From positions 1 through 64,000 of the forward strand of contig NZ_OAOP01000002.1 of assembly GCF_900207585.1 (NCBI RefSeq): 64,000 bases of DNA. Direction: 5' to 3'. The notes beneath the pieces are model-generated. The model was not told the DNA's origin. It did not search any database and saw nothing but the letters and a program-made list of their open reading frames with translations. A program made the position numbers and the translations under genes. This document shows, piece after piece, positions 18,201-24,697 of the stretch. Origin of the DNA: Bacillus oleivorans (GTDB lineage: Bacteria > Bacillota > Bacilli > Bacillales > JC228). How positions within the stretch are numbered: position 1 is the stretch's first letter; every line of letters starts with the position of its first letter.

Positions 18201-19455
18201 CTTCCAAGACAATACAGCTTTAGCAAGGGGATTGACAAAAGTAAAAGAAGGTGCGAATAAGTTATCTACTAAAGCCCTTACTTTAGGTATGGCTGAAACG
18301 AAAGATTTTGGATTAGGTAGCCTTATCTTGCCATTCCCTAAAACACCAGCAAATCTCGTTATGCGTGCACTTGAATACTCTCCAGCAGGCTTAATCCGTT
18401 CTGTTAATTTAATCAAAAACTATCTGCGAATGGGGAAAAATCCTTTAGATGCCCGTGAAGCTCAGTTGGCCTTGTCAAGAGCTATTATAGGAACAGGCGG
18501 ACTTTCCGGTTTAGGCTTTATCCTAGCTGAAAAAGGAGTATTAACGTCTGCCGGACATTCTGATTACGAAGTAAGAGAATTGGAACGAATGGCAGGAAAA
18601 CAACCGAATAGCATTAATATCTCTGCACTCGAACGATTTGTATTTAACGGGTTCAATCTTTCTGATTTGGAATTAAGAAGAGGTGACACGTTCGTTTCAT
18701 ATGATTGGGCACAACCACTTGCACTATCTATTGCTTTAGGCACAGGCATTAGTCAAGCTAATAAGGAAAGTGAAAACCCTACGGTATCTCAGAAAATTAT
18801 AAGAGCAGGAGATAGTGCGATTAATACTATTGTGAATATGTCGTCACTCTCGGGAATTAACCGTATAGTATCAGGTCCACCTAATGAAACGTGGTCAGAA
18901 AAATTAGCGGGCTCTATGGCAAGCGCAGGAGGTTCCTTTGTACCTACTTTAGCGAACCAGTTCCGGAAAGCTGGCGATAATACAGCAAGGAATACCAACG
19001 ATCCTACATTCAAAGAAGTATTCCAGAACAGAGCGCTAAATCGTATACCTGGATATCAACAACAATTACCTCCGTCCTATAATACATTTGGCGAGAAAGA
19101 GGAATTGTATCCAAACCAATCGAATAATTTATTTAATGTATTCCTAAATCCATCTTATGTAAGTCAATATAATCCTTCTGAAGAAGCGCAAGTATTATTG
19201 GATTATATCAACCAAACAGGGGATAAAACAGCGGCTCCACGATTGGCACCTAAAACATTAGATGGCTATAAGCTGACTGGAGAAGAACAGTCCGAAATGC
19301 AGCGTATTATGGGTGAAGAAACGAAAAAAGGAATTCAGGAACAACTTGAACGCTTACGGAATGCAAGCCCTGAGAAAGCGGAAAAAATCATTGATGATAT
19401 TCTACGAGAAGCAAGCGCCAGAGCAAGGGAAGTCATTCGAGAAGGGAGGGAATAA
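15214..19455 (+). CDS. giant internal virion / DNA-ejection protein, 1413 residues
   Basis: The largest gene of the prophage. Residues about 180-300 contain several Gly-rich hydrophobic stretches (VGVSAPLYFGGYGVLGASRV, GSIVGGTVGTGIEIG, IGIDIAGGAVLDPLAYG) that could insert in a membrane. Residues 310-440 are a Pro/Ser/Gln-rich linker. A long helical region follows, then a second part with hydrophobic segments near residues 1090-1115. No enzyme motif is recognised. Size, position and membrane-active segments fit an internal ejection protein (T7 gp16-like role) that crosses the envelope with the DNA. The ATG follows the peptidase gene by 4 bases. Confidence 0.65.
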   Translation: MSIFDEERKRLGLPVMSGSSSISDFFNRERERILSGERTQFESIRDQATDAARFAGRYSVETEVRPSDVKVSPSKPTKEELMKQAQDQIINQGVGDWVKGSTKPKKDKNKYKDDNFFIDSQQWLYDHTLGPVQDWFNRAAFQGVDNLTGKTVSSGAEKYELPKEWQEDYLSKADTPMEKAADIVGTVGVSAPLYFGGYGVLGASRVGQGLTQWGGQNAVKRGLSEAAKGSIVGGTVGTGIEIGQELMNPSNQNLPQHLLDIGIDIAGGAVLDPLAYGIQAGVRQGFQGLRNTVDNAVPREQLAQNFARVMDTPSTSNAPRPSQFNELMPTARDITNPNYVRPIVQNQSLEPIVNSPFQRFNPEVAASTPTNSKVQQVDQAQTTPAQPLNTQPNVVNLASPRQTPDVFGQPSSTPIQPSSVPNERRVYQTIKQSEKTTQPLREGLETMDTTYQRLSNQELVDYANELINRDIEKAFQFVKNAKRMDPRHTTVAFRLIDELQARGQHERALDLVEQVAEYGTKAGQSVQALSIYNRLSPQGQLVRLQRTVNRINQNRGINQEKVVITEDFQKDFVATAQTIQALTGQEQVGKNVIDIVQRLKKGQAPTDEEAQIIRDFFEDAKKFVSDLDPKAKPPKVKPVKDTRSRDKVVSFMAKQEELARKRIQARRNAANSLPIDLLYDYGVIGASKIAKGTVKFTDFSEQMIREFGEEIRPYMQQIYNKAAETFNLQTEKITTKRLTQAEKVVDKAIREKTLSPDMADELLRLSKQLLDATGDAKFDASMELQAALVRLEQPTFAQMIASTHYQAMLLNPLTVIRNIIGNEVFYRIDRASKLLTVPIDAIRSKITGAKRTIVFNTGQFNWKNYFDPTRDYWKGMKMGGKAGWKGVNPLGINTAYDLRSPAFSSNAQNLGPVKKMLVSKYNPLRWTEKLLGVTMRSFDTAGYLRAYNQMLREQATLRAMNEGLKGRALREAADRYFLEADENLMAIADQYGKYATFQDNTALARGLTKVKEGANKLSTKALTLGMAETKDFGLGSLILPFPKTPANLVMRALEYSPAGLIRSVNLIKNYLRMGKNPLDAREAQLALSRAIIGTGGLSGLGFILAEKGVLTSAGHSDYEVRELERMAGKQPNSINISALERFVFNGFNLSDLELRRGDTFVSYDWAQPLALSIALGTGISQANKESENPTVSQKIIRAGDSAINTIVNMSSLSGINRIVSGPPNETWSEKLAGSMASAGGSFVPTLANQFRKAGDNTARNTNDPTFKEVFQNRALNRIPGYQQQLPPSYNTFGEKEELYPNQSNNLFNVFLNPSYVSQYNPSEEAQVLLDYINQTGDKTAAPRLAPKTLDGYKLTGEEQSEMQRIMGEETKKGIQEQLERLRNASPEKAEKIIDDILREASARAREVIREGRE

Positions 19456-19683
19456 ATGCTTTCCTTTATGGTGTTTTTTGGAGTTGCATGCGTGATTGTA
19501 TTTGCGTTAATTTGTTATGTATCTTGGCTGTCAGAACGAGAGAAAACCGACCCTATCTTTAAAGCAAAGATAGACAGGATTAGAACAAAATGGGATCCTA
19601 AGATTGTTTTCTTTGAGAACCTATTTACTTGGATATTAGTATTACTGATGATTTATTTAATTTTTTTAGGGGGCTCTTATTGA
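19456..19683 (+). CDS. small two-helix membrane protein
   Basis: 75 residues. Two hydrophobic segments, about residues 3-23 and 53-72, flank a charged helical middle (WLSEREKTDPIFKAKIDRIR). The ATG directly follows the stop of the giant gene. A terminator overlaps its end. It could be a virion membrane protein or an accessory to the adjacent holin; I do not recognise the family. Confidence 0.6.
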   Translation: MLSFMVFFGVACVIVFALICYVSWLSEREKTDPIFKAKIDRIRTKWDPKIVFFENLFTWILVLLMIYLIFLGGSY

Positions 19684-19694
19684 GTCCCCTTTTA
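19669..19694 (+). terminator. intrinsic terminator before the lysis genes
   Basis: GGGGGCTC / GAGTCCCC pair over 8 bp with one G-T, followed by TTTTAC. It overlaps the 3' end of the small membrane gene and precedes the holin. Confidence 0.7.
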
Positions 19695-19710
19695 CATTGG
19701 AGGAGAAAAT

Positions 19711-20079
19711 ATGGAAACGTTAATCTTTGGATTTGACATAAAGTCAGTCGTAGGAAATAACATATGGCACTTAGCTTTAGGGTTAGTTGCTTTTGATATT
19801 GCAACTGGATTATTAGCAGCAGGAGTAGAAAAGAAAATAAACAGTTCCATTAATTTTGTGGGCTTAATTAAAAAAGCAGGGATATTCGTAGCACTCGCCT
19901 TCCTAGTGTTTGTGGATGCTTTTATTAATGCAGACGGATACATTATTCAAATAGGTGTATGGGGCATTGTGGTGTATGAGGGATTAAGCATAATTGAGAA
20001 TTTCTCTAGGATTGGAATTAATCTAAATTTCCTGACAAAGTATTTTGACCCTAATAAGGTAGGGAAAGGTGATAAATAA
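19711..20079 (+). CDS. holin
   Basis: 122 residues, phage holin 4_1 (toxin secretion/phage lysis) type. The signature FDIATGLLAA followed by INSSINFVGLIKKAG is diagnostic. Three to four hydrophobic segments (about residues 18-38, 50-70, 75-95) form the membrane pore or lesion that triggers lysis and releases or activates the amidase. GGAGGAG lies 8 bases upstream. The stop overlaps the amidase start by one base. Confidence 0.88.
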   Translation: METLIFGFDIKSVVGNNIWHLALGLVAFDIATGLLAAGVEKKINSSINFVGLIKKAGIFVALAFLVFVDAFINADGYIIQIGVWGIVVYEGLSIIENFSRIGINLNFLTKYFDPNKVGKGDK

Positions 20080-20834
20080 TGAGTGTTGAATTAATTGTAG
20101 ACCCAGGGCATGGAGGCAAGGATCCCGGCGGAGGCAGTAATCAATATTGGAAAGAAAAAGATATGGTCCTAGACATATCCCTTTATCAATATAACCGCTT
20201 TAAAGAATTAGGGGTACCCGTAGCCTTAACACGGGATAAAGACGTGTATGTAAGCCCAGAACAACGTACAAAGATAGTCCGTGATAGTGGGGCAAAACAC
20301 TGTATCTCAAACCATATTAACGCAGGCGGCGGCGACGGAGCAGAAACCATTCACTCCATTTATTCAGAAGGACACCTTGCCAAAGCACTTGCAGAAGCTA
20401 TTTTTAAAGCTGGGCAAAACATTAGAAGGGTGTTCACTCGTTCCTTGCCTTATGACAGCAGAAAAGATTACTACTTCATGCACCGTGACACAGGGAAAGT
20501 CAATACCGTCATAGTGGAGTATGGATTCGCTGATTCCAAAAAGGATGACATTGAACAATTAAAGCTAGATTGGAAGAAGTATGCCGAAGCGGTTGTTGAA
20601 GGCTATTGTAAACAAACAGGGCGTACATATAGCCCACCAAGGAGTGATGAAGAAGTGGCGCAATTCAATCCATCTTCAGCTACTGTAAAAACAGAAACTA
20701 AAGAATTGTTAAGTAAATTGCACAAAGTCGGCATCCTTTCAGATGATTGGTCTGCCAAAATCGACGAACTATCTGACTCTGATGTGATTGGGCTACTAGT
20801 AACGGCTATAAACAGAAAGAAGCTACTCCCTTGA
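20079..20834 (+). CDS. N-acetylmuramoyl-L-alanine amidase (endolysin)
   Basis: 251 residues. Residues 1-180 are an Amidase_3 domain with zinc ligands H11 (DPGHGG), E26, H79 (SNHINA) and catalytic E147 (VIVEYGF). A linker rich in Ser, Pro and Glu leads to a C-terminal module of about 50 residues (TKELLSKLHKVGILSDDW) that could bind the wall or mediate multimerisation. It cuts the bond between muramic acid and L-Ala. It is coupled to the holin by a one-base overlap. Its last 12 bases overlap a convergent gene. Confidence 0.92.
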   Translation: MSVELIVDPGHGGKDPGGGSNQYWKEKDMVLDISLYQYNRFKELGVPVALTRDKDVYVSPEQRTKIVRDSGAKHCISNHINAGGGDGAETIHSIYSEGHLAKALAEAIFKAGQNIRRVFTRSLPYDSRKDYYFMHRDTGKVNTVIVEYGFADSKKDDIEQLKLDWKKYAEAVVEGYCKQTGRTYSPPRSDEEVAQFNPSSATVKTETKELLSKLHKVGILSDDWSAKIDELSDSDVIGLLVTAINRKKLLP

Positions 20835-21065
20835 TTTGGGGGTAGCTGTTTCCTTGTGTATCTTCTCCCACAATTCCCTAGATTTCGGAGAGAGCCAACT
20901 CCTATGCAATTCATTTTTATAATACTCATAGAAAGCTCTTTTCTGTTTTTCATTGAATTTCTCGGCCTGTTTTATATGGTCCTCACAATAATATTCAATT
21001 TCATCTTTATTCCACTGTTTAAGAGGATAAATTCCTTCTTTCTGCCCACAATAAAGACACTTCAT
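20823..21065 (-). CDS. small Cys-rich protein, probable zinc finger
   Basis: 80 residues starting MKCLYCGQKEG. CxxC at the N-terminus and CEDH about 24 residues later form a possible zinc-binding site. The remainder is a charged helix. AGAGGA precedes the ATG. It is the last gene of a leftward three-gene block behind the XRE regulator and overlaps the amidase tail by 12 bp. Similar short zinc-knuckle proteins occur in Bacillus prophages, without a known role. Confidence 0.6.
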   Translation of the reverse strand: MKCLYCGQKEGIYPLKQWNKDEIEYYCEDHIKQAEKFNEKQKRAFYEYYKNELHRSWLSPKSRELWEKIHKETATPKSRE

Positions 21066-21079
21066 AAGTTAAAAATCCT

Positions 21080-21586
21080 CTAAAGTATGAATGTATTTTT
21101 TACGCGTTTGGATTTATAAAGATAAGGAATCCAAATAATACATGTTAATAAATTTCTTATTATAGATTGCCACATTCCTTGTTGAGCCGAGACTATATCA
21201 AAGTCGGGTATCCGCGAGTAAATAGAAAGCGTGAATATAATGTTTATTAGGTTTAAAACTAAGACTAATATCCAAAATATAGTCAATCGTATAGGAAAAT
21301 ATTTTTTCATCTTATACATGATTACAATCATGTAAATAGATCCTAACGTAATCAAACTGTGAAAAATAAGCTCATAAATCAATGCATAAGACAATCCAGG
21401 TAAACCTGTCTCTGGTGAAGTCAAATAATTCCATGTTTCTTTATCAAGAAAAACACGAGATAAATCATTAAGAATATAAAAACCACTACTAAATGCGCTA
21501 AAAGCGAGGCCTAAAACAATAAGTATTAACCATCCACCAATACCCCAAGGTTCCAATTCTTCTTTTTTAATTTCAACAGTTTCCAT
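21080..21586 (-). CDS. DUF2569-like membrane protein
   Basis: 168 residues from the ATG of METVEIKKEEL, which has AGGGGAG about 7 bases upstream. Four hydrophobic segments are visible, and the opening EPWGIGGWLILI matches DUF2569-family proteins. The start lies inside the end of the XRE gene, a 14-bp overlap, so they form one unit. A role as superinfection-exclusion or lysogenic conversion protein is possible but speculative. An upstream in-frame start at 21622 is less likely because it lies further inside the regulator gene. Confidence 0.75.
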   Translation of the reverse strand: METVEIKKEELEPWGIGGWLILIVLGLAFSAFSSGFYILNDLSRVFLDKETWNYLTSPETGLPGLSYALIYELIFHSLITLGSIYMIVIMYKMKKYFPIRLTIFWILVLVLNLINIIFTLSIYSRIPDFDIVSAQQGMWQSIIRNLLTCIIWIPYLYKSKRVKNTFIL

Positions 21587-21788
21587 CTTCAGACTCCCCT
21601 TTGTATTCAAATAAATCTTCAATCGTTACCCCTAATAATCTTGATAGCTTGAATGCTTTTTCTAACGGTGGGTATGACCGCCCAGCAATCCAATTTGAAA
21701 GCTGAGTAGGAGAAATGTTCAATACTTCTGCTATGTATTTTTTCTTATACCCCGACTTCTCAATTAGTTCCCCTATACAACTTTTCAT
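21573..21788 (-). CDS. XRE-family transcriptional regulator, candidate prophage repressor
   Basis: 71 residues. A Cro/CI-type helix-turn-helix covers residues 5-60, with the recognition helix in ISPTQLSNWIAG. There is no C-terminal dimerisation or protease domain, so it is a short repressor. GAGGTG lies before the ATG. It is divergent from the rightward small-gene and ftsK block, which suggests control over the intergenic region 21789-21940. With no other repressor in view, it may maintain lysogeny, though the left part of the element is unseen. Confidence 0.82.
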   Translation of the reverse strand: MKSCIGELIEKSGYKKKYIAEVLNISPTQLSNWIAGRSYPPLEKAFKLSRLLGVTIEDLFEYKGESEDGNC

Positions 21789-21940
21789 ATGAACACCTCA
21801 AATAGGTTATTCTTTATTTCTGTTTAAACTCCTTTAAAAAAATAATTTTGAGGAAACCTTAAATTAAATTTAAAAAGACAGGCAACATCCATTATATTCG
21901 CCCATATACTCAATATCAAAACCAAAAAGGAGTGATGGTA

Positions 21941-22015
21941 ATGTGTCATTGTGGAGAATGTGAAGAATGCTGGGGCTATATGGAAGAGGATGTGAATCTA
22001 AATGGAGATTATTAA
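21941..22015 (+). CDS. 24-residue Cys-rich peptide
   Basis: It begins MCHCGECEECWGYMEED and has a good AAAAAGGAG site about 8 bases upstream. Four cysteines in C-x-C-x2-C-x2-C spacing could bind a metal. The last 14 bases overlap the start of the next gene, which suggests coupling. It is too short for homology to be judged, but ribosome site and spacing support translation. It lies at the first position of the rightward unit divergent from the repressor. Confidence 0.45.
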   Translation: MCHCGECEECWGYMEEDVNLNGDY

Positions 22016-22271
22016 GTTTCAGGAGTTTATGAAAGGACCGTCACTAGCAGCCATTACCCCTGACCCACAAATATTTCACATGGTCGATATAGGCTTTAAT
22101 TTCTTTCTCACAAGTGGAGCTGTCTTACTCACACTCGTCTTACTCGAAAAGGCGGGTTTTTCCGTTAATGAAACACTAATGAGGGTTATCATGATAGGTT
22201 CTATAGCAGTCTCTATACTCTTATTTGTGTTTAAGCATGGATTATTTCGTCATATCGTAATGGGTTGGTAA
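22002..22271 (+). CDS. small two-helix membrane protein
   Basis: 89 residues. Hydrophobic segments lie at about 29-47 and 62-79, with short polar ends. It starts inside the end of the 24-residue Cys peptide gene. No family recognised. In integrative elements, such proteins often sit before FtsK-like ATPases and may form a membrane partner, but that is inference. A non-coding gap with promoter-like sequence follows. Confidence 0.55.
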   Translation: MEIIKFQEFMKGPSLAAITPDPQIFHMVDIGFNFFLTSGAVLLTLVLLEKAGFSVNETLMRVIMIGSIAVSILLFVFKHGLFRHIVMGW

Positions 22272-22282
22272 GGTATCACTTG

Positions 22283-22305
22283 TCAAGTCAAGCTTTACAA
22301 CTTGA
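22283..22305 (+). promoter_or_regulatory. inverted repeat, possible operator
   Basis: TCAAGT (22283-22288) and ACTTGA (22300-22305) are separated by 11 bases and abut the promoter-like element at 22302-22332. It could be bound by the XRE repressor encoded nearby. Confidence 0.35.
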
Positions 22306-22332
22306 TTTTATTTATTGTCTTACTTGTATAAT
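22302..22332 (+). promoter_or_regulatory. candidate sigma-A promoter of the ftsK-like unit
   Basis: TTGATT and a perfect TATAAT (22327-22332) are separated by 19 bases, longer than ideal. It lies in the 154-bp gap before the 72-residue ORF and overlaps an inverted repeat. Confidence 0.45.
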
Positions 22333-22355
22333 TTCGTTTTGTTGGACTGAAACGT

Positions 22356-22377
22356 CTTTAGGTTTTTTCACCTAAAG
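22356..22377 (+). promoter_or_regulatory. hairpin in the leader of the ftsK-like unit
   Basis: CTTTAGGT / ACCTAAAG is a perfect 8-bp stem with loop TTTTTC. It lies between the promoter-like element and the ORF at 22426. It lacks an uninterrupted T tract, so attenuation or RNA stability is as likely as termination. Confidence 0.4.
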
Positions 22378-22425
22378 CCACCTTTTCGTCATTCTTCGAA
22401 TGTCTCAAAGCTGGGAGGGGAGCGC

Positions 22426-22644
22426 ATGAGTGATTATGATGAAGTATTTAGCCATAAGAAAACGAAAAAGTTTGTTAAAAAAGAAGGATGGGAAGCATTT
22501 TTAAACTTGCTTCAAGATTCTTATCCGGACCGTGATTTATATAAAGTTAGCATGGATTGGTACGATGATATGAGTTATATCTGTAAGGCTAAAGGTGAAT
22601 GGGGAGATATCATTATCGGATGGAAGGAGAGAGGGGATAGGTAA
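22426..22644 (+). CDS. hypothetical protein, 72 residues
   Basis: GGGAGGGGAGC precedes the ATG. The protein is charged and aromatic-rich (MDWYDDMSYICKAKGEWGDI) with no membrane segment. Its stop shares a base with the ATPase start, so the two are co-translated. No family recognised; a partner of the ATPase is a reasonable guess from coupling. Confidence 0.6.
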   Translation: MSDYDEVFSHKKTKKFVKKEGWEAFLNLLQDSYPDRDLYKVSMDWYDDMSYICKAKGEWGDIIIGWKERGDR

Positions 22645-23858
22645 TGCTTGAATGGATAATACCTTTAGCAGTCGGCACTCTTGCTATTGTCACGAAATCC
22701 CCGAAAAAGTCCGATAGAAAGAAAATCGAAACGATCATGAGGAATGTTAATTATGGGGTCAGAAAAACTAAAGGAGAGGAAGAAACCTATCTATATCCTA
22801 CCTATAAGAAAAAAGAAAAGTTATTTGATGGAGATACACAAATAGGTACCAGGTATTTTTATAACATCCCTTTAGGGTTGCCAGCTTCCAAATTAGCCAA
22901 GATGGAGAAGGAAGTCAAAGTATTCACGGATGGATTACAGAAGCCTGTGGAGGTTGCTTATAAGAAAGGCATGCTACAGTTCTCGGTCTATGATGAAGAA
23001 ATCCCCGAACTATTCCCATACAGTGAATTACCGGATAAAGAGGGTTGGGTTGCACCAATCGGCAAACGGTTTGACGGGTTGGTATGGCATAACTTTGACC
23101 ACGTTCCACATATGACTGTAGCCGGAACAACTAGATTTGGGAAAACAGTATTCTTGAAAGTATTAATGACCTATCTCATAGAACATCATCCAGACGATAT
23201 AGAACTGTATTTGATCGATTTAAAAGGTGGGCTAGAGTTTGGGCCTTATGAACGATTAAAACAGGTTCGAAGGGTTGCTAGTAACGCAGAGGAAGGAGCT
23301 TTACTTTTAACCGAGATCCATGAACGGATGGAGAGAATGTATAAATATTTCCGTACTAACGGCTGGACGAATGTAGTAGATACTCCCGAGCAAAAGCGAA
23401 TCTTCATTATAGTAGACGAAGCTGCCCAACTAGCTCCTGAAAAATGGATGACCAAAGAGCAAAAAGACTTGCTTGGTATGTGCCAATACTTCTTAGGAGA
23501 AATCACCCGTATAGGCGGGGCATTAGGGTTTAGAGAGGTCTTTTGTACCCAATACCCAACAGCCGACACTTTACCGCGTTCTGTAAAGCAAAATTCAGAT
23601 GCTAAAGTTTCTTTCCGACTACCATCTGGATATGCTTCACAAGTCGCTATTGACGATTATGGAGCCGAAGAACTACCAAGCGATATAAAAGGGAGAGCCT
23701 TATTCAAAACCCACGAATTACGTGAAATGCAAGTGCCTTATATAAGCGATAAAGAAATGAAGGCTAGACTGAAACAATGGGAGGTAAAGAATCATGATCC
23801 TCACCATGCACCAAAAAATGAAGAACAGACAGGAGAGGATACTTTCTACATTAGATAA
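22644..23858 (+). CDS. FtsK/SpoIIIE-type DNA translocase
   Basis: 404 residues. One N-terminal hydrophobic segment (about 3-18) may anchor it. The RecA-like motor domain has Walker A GTTRFGKT near residue 163 and Walker B IFIIVDEAA near 255. The length and layout resemble YdcQ-like or plasmid/phage FtsK proteins rather than chromosomal SpoIIIE, which has several TM helices and a gamma domain. It should move double-stranded DNA. Together with the next gene it forms a pair often seen on Bacillus plasmids and integrative elements, where it may support replication or maintenance of the excised circle. Confidence 0.85.
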   Translation: MLEWIIPLAVGTLAIVTKSPKKSDRKKIETIMRNVNYGVRKTKGEEETYLYPTYKKKEKLFDGDTQIGTRYFYNIPLGLPASKLAKMEKEVKVFTDGLQKPVEVAYKKGMLQFSVYDEEIPELFPYSELPDKEGWVAPIGKRFDGLVWHNFDHVPHMTVAGTTRFGKTVFLKVLMTYLIEHHPDDIELYLIDLKGGLEFGPYERLKQVRRVASNAEEGALLLTEIHERMERMYKYFRTNGWTNVVDTPEQKRIFIIVDEAAQLAPEKWMTKEQKDLLGMCQYFLGEITRIGGALGFREVFCTQYPTADTLPRSVKQNSDAKVSFRLPSGYASQVAIDDYGAEELPSDIKGRALFKTHELREMQVPYISDKEMKARLKQWEVKNHDPHHAPKNEEQTGEDTFYIR

Positions 23859-24432
23859 TCTGGGGTTTGTGTCAACATCACAAATACAAACAATTCATCG
23901 GTTAGGCAAACGCCCTAACACGTTACGAATCTTAAAAGAAATGGAAGCATACCTATACAAGAAACCGTTTTACGAACGGAACGGGGAACATGTCTATTAT
24001 TTAAACTCTCTTGGCCGAGATGTAATAGGCAGTACGAAGGAAAGAAAATGGAGTGCAGAGGTCATTGAACACTATCTCATGCGGAATGATTTCTTTATTC
24101 ATTTAGGCTGTCCTAGCGACTTTGAAATAGAGAAAGAACTCGTTTTAAACCTTAAAGCAGGATTATCCTACCGAGAAGAAATAATACGCTGTGATGCCCT
24201 TTATAAGCGTTCAGGAGCGCTCCATTTTTTAGAAGTAGATAGAACTCAATCCATGAGTGAAAACAGAAAGAAGATAGAAAAATATGTGAAAGCTAGTGAG
24301 ATAATTAAAGGCCAGAATAAAGAACCAGTGATTGTGTTTTATACAGCTAATAAATTTAGGAAAGTGAGTATAGAAAGGATATTAAATAACACCCAATTGA
24401 AGTTTGAAGTGTACGCGAGAGAGGACATTTAA
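23794..24432 (+). CDS. replication-relaxation family protein
   Basis: 212 residues. The N-terminal 90 residues form a winged helix-like part (LGFVSTSQIQTIHRLGKRPN). The C-terminal part has the replication-relaxation signature around CDALYKRSGALHFLEVDRTQ. The family is linked to plasmid and element replication in Firmicutes. GGGAGG sits 8 bases before ATG 23794, so translation starts inside the 3' end of the ATPase gene with a 65-bp overlap, implying coupled synthesis. The terminator hairpin overlaps its stop codon. Confidence 0.82.
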   Translation: MILTMHQKMKNRQERILSTLDNLGFVSTSQIQTIHRLGKRPNTLRILKEMEAYLYKKPFYERNGEHVYYLNSLGRDVIGSTKERKWSAEVIEHYLMRNDFFIHLGCPSDFEIEKELVLNLKAGLSYREEIIRCDALYKRSGALHFLEVDRTQSMSENRKKIEKYVKASEIIKGQNKEPVIVFYTANKFRKVSIERILNNTQLKFEVYAREDI

Positions 24433-24449
24433 ACTCTCTTTTTTTATTT
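24418..24449 (+). terminator. intrinsic terminator after the replication-relaxation gene
   Basis: AGAGAG (24418-24423) pairs with CTCTCT (24434-24439), followed by TTTTTTATTTT. The stop codon lies in the loop. It insulates the recombinase from upstream transcription. Confidence 0.65.
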
Positions 24450-24462
24450 TAAATAAGGACAA

Positions 24463-24494
24463 ACCACTTCGACATATGTATGTCATGAGGTGGT
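24463..24494 (+). promoter_or_regulatory. hairpin that encloses the ribosome site of the next ORF
   Basis: ACCACTTC-GACATA (24463-24476) pairs with TATGTC-AT-GAGGTGGT (24479-24494), a 14-bp stem with a 2-base bulge and a 2-base loop. The 3' arm GAGGTGGT is the Shine-Dalgarno of the GTG at 24500. It could repress translation, or be a DNA-binding site for a regulator or for the recombinase. Confidence 0.55.
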
Positions 24495-24499
24495 GCTAA

Positions 24500-24697
24500 G
24501 TGAAGGTAAAAATTGTAGGTGGTAAAGTGACTGACGAATTACTATTTGATTGTTATGATATCATTATAGATTCGTTAGAAAAGGAGAAAGAAAATGAAAG
24601 CGATATATGCCAGAGTGTCCACAGAGGAACAAGCTATAAGAGGATACAGCATAGGGGCGCAGATAGACGATTGCCGGAAGAAGGCAAACACGGATGA
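24500..24697 (+). CDS. small ORF upstream of the recombinase, 65 residues
   Basis: GTG start, 5 bases after GAGGTGGT. The first 33 residues (MKVKIVGGKVTDELLFDCYD onward) look like a real small acidic protein of the type found just before serine recombinases. The last 33 residues lie out of frame over the recombinase gene and are basic and low-quality, so the coding end is doubtful. A recombination directionality factor is a possible role by position only. Confidence 0.4.
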   Translation: MKVKIVGGKVTDELLFDCYDIIIDSLEKEKENESDICQSVHRGTSYKRIQHRGADRRLPEEGKHG

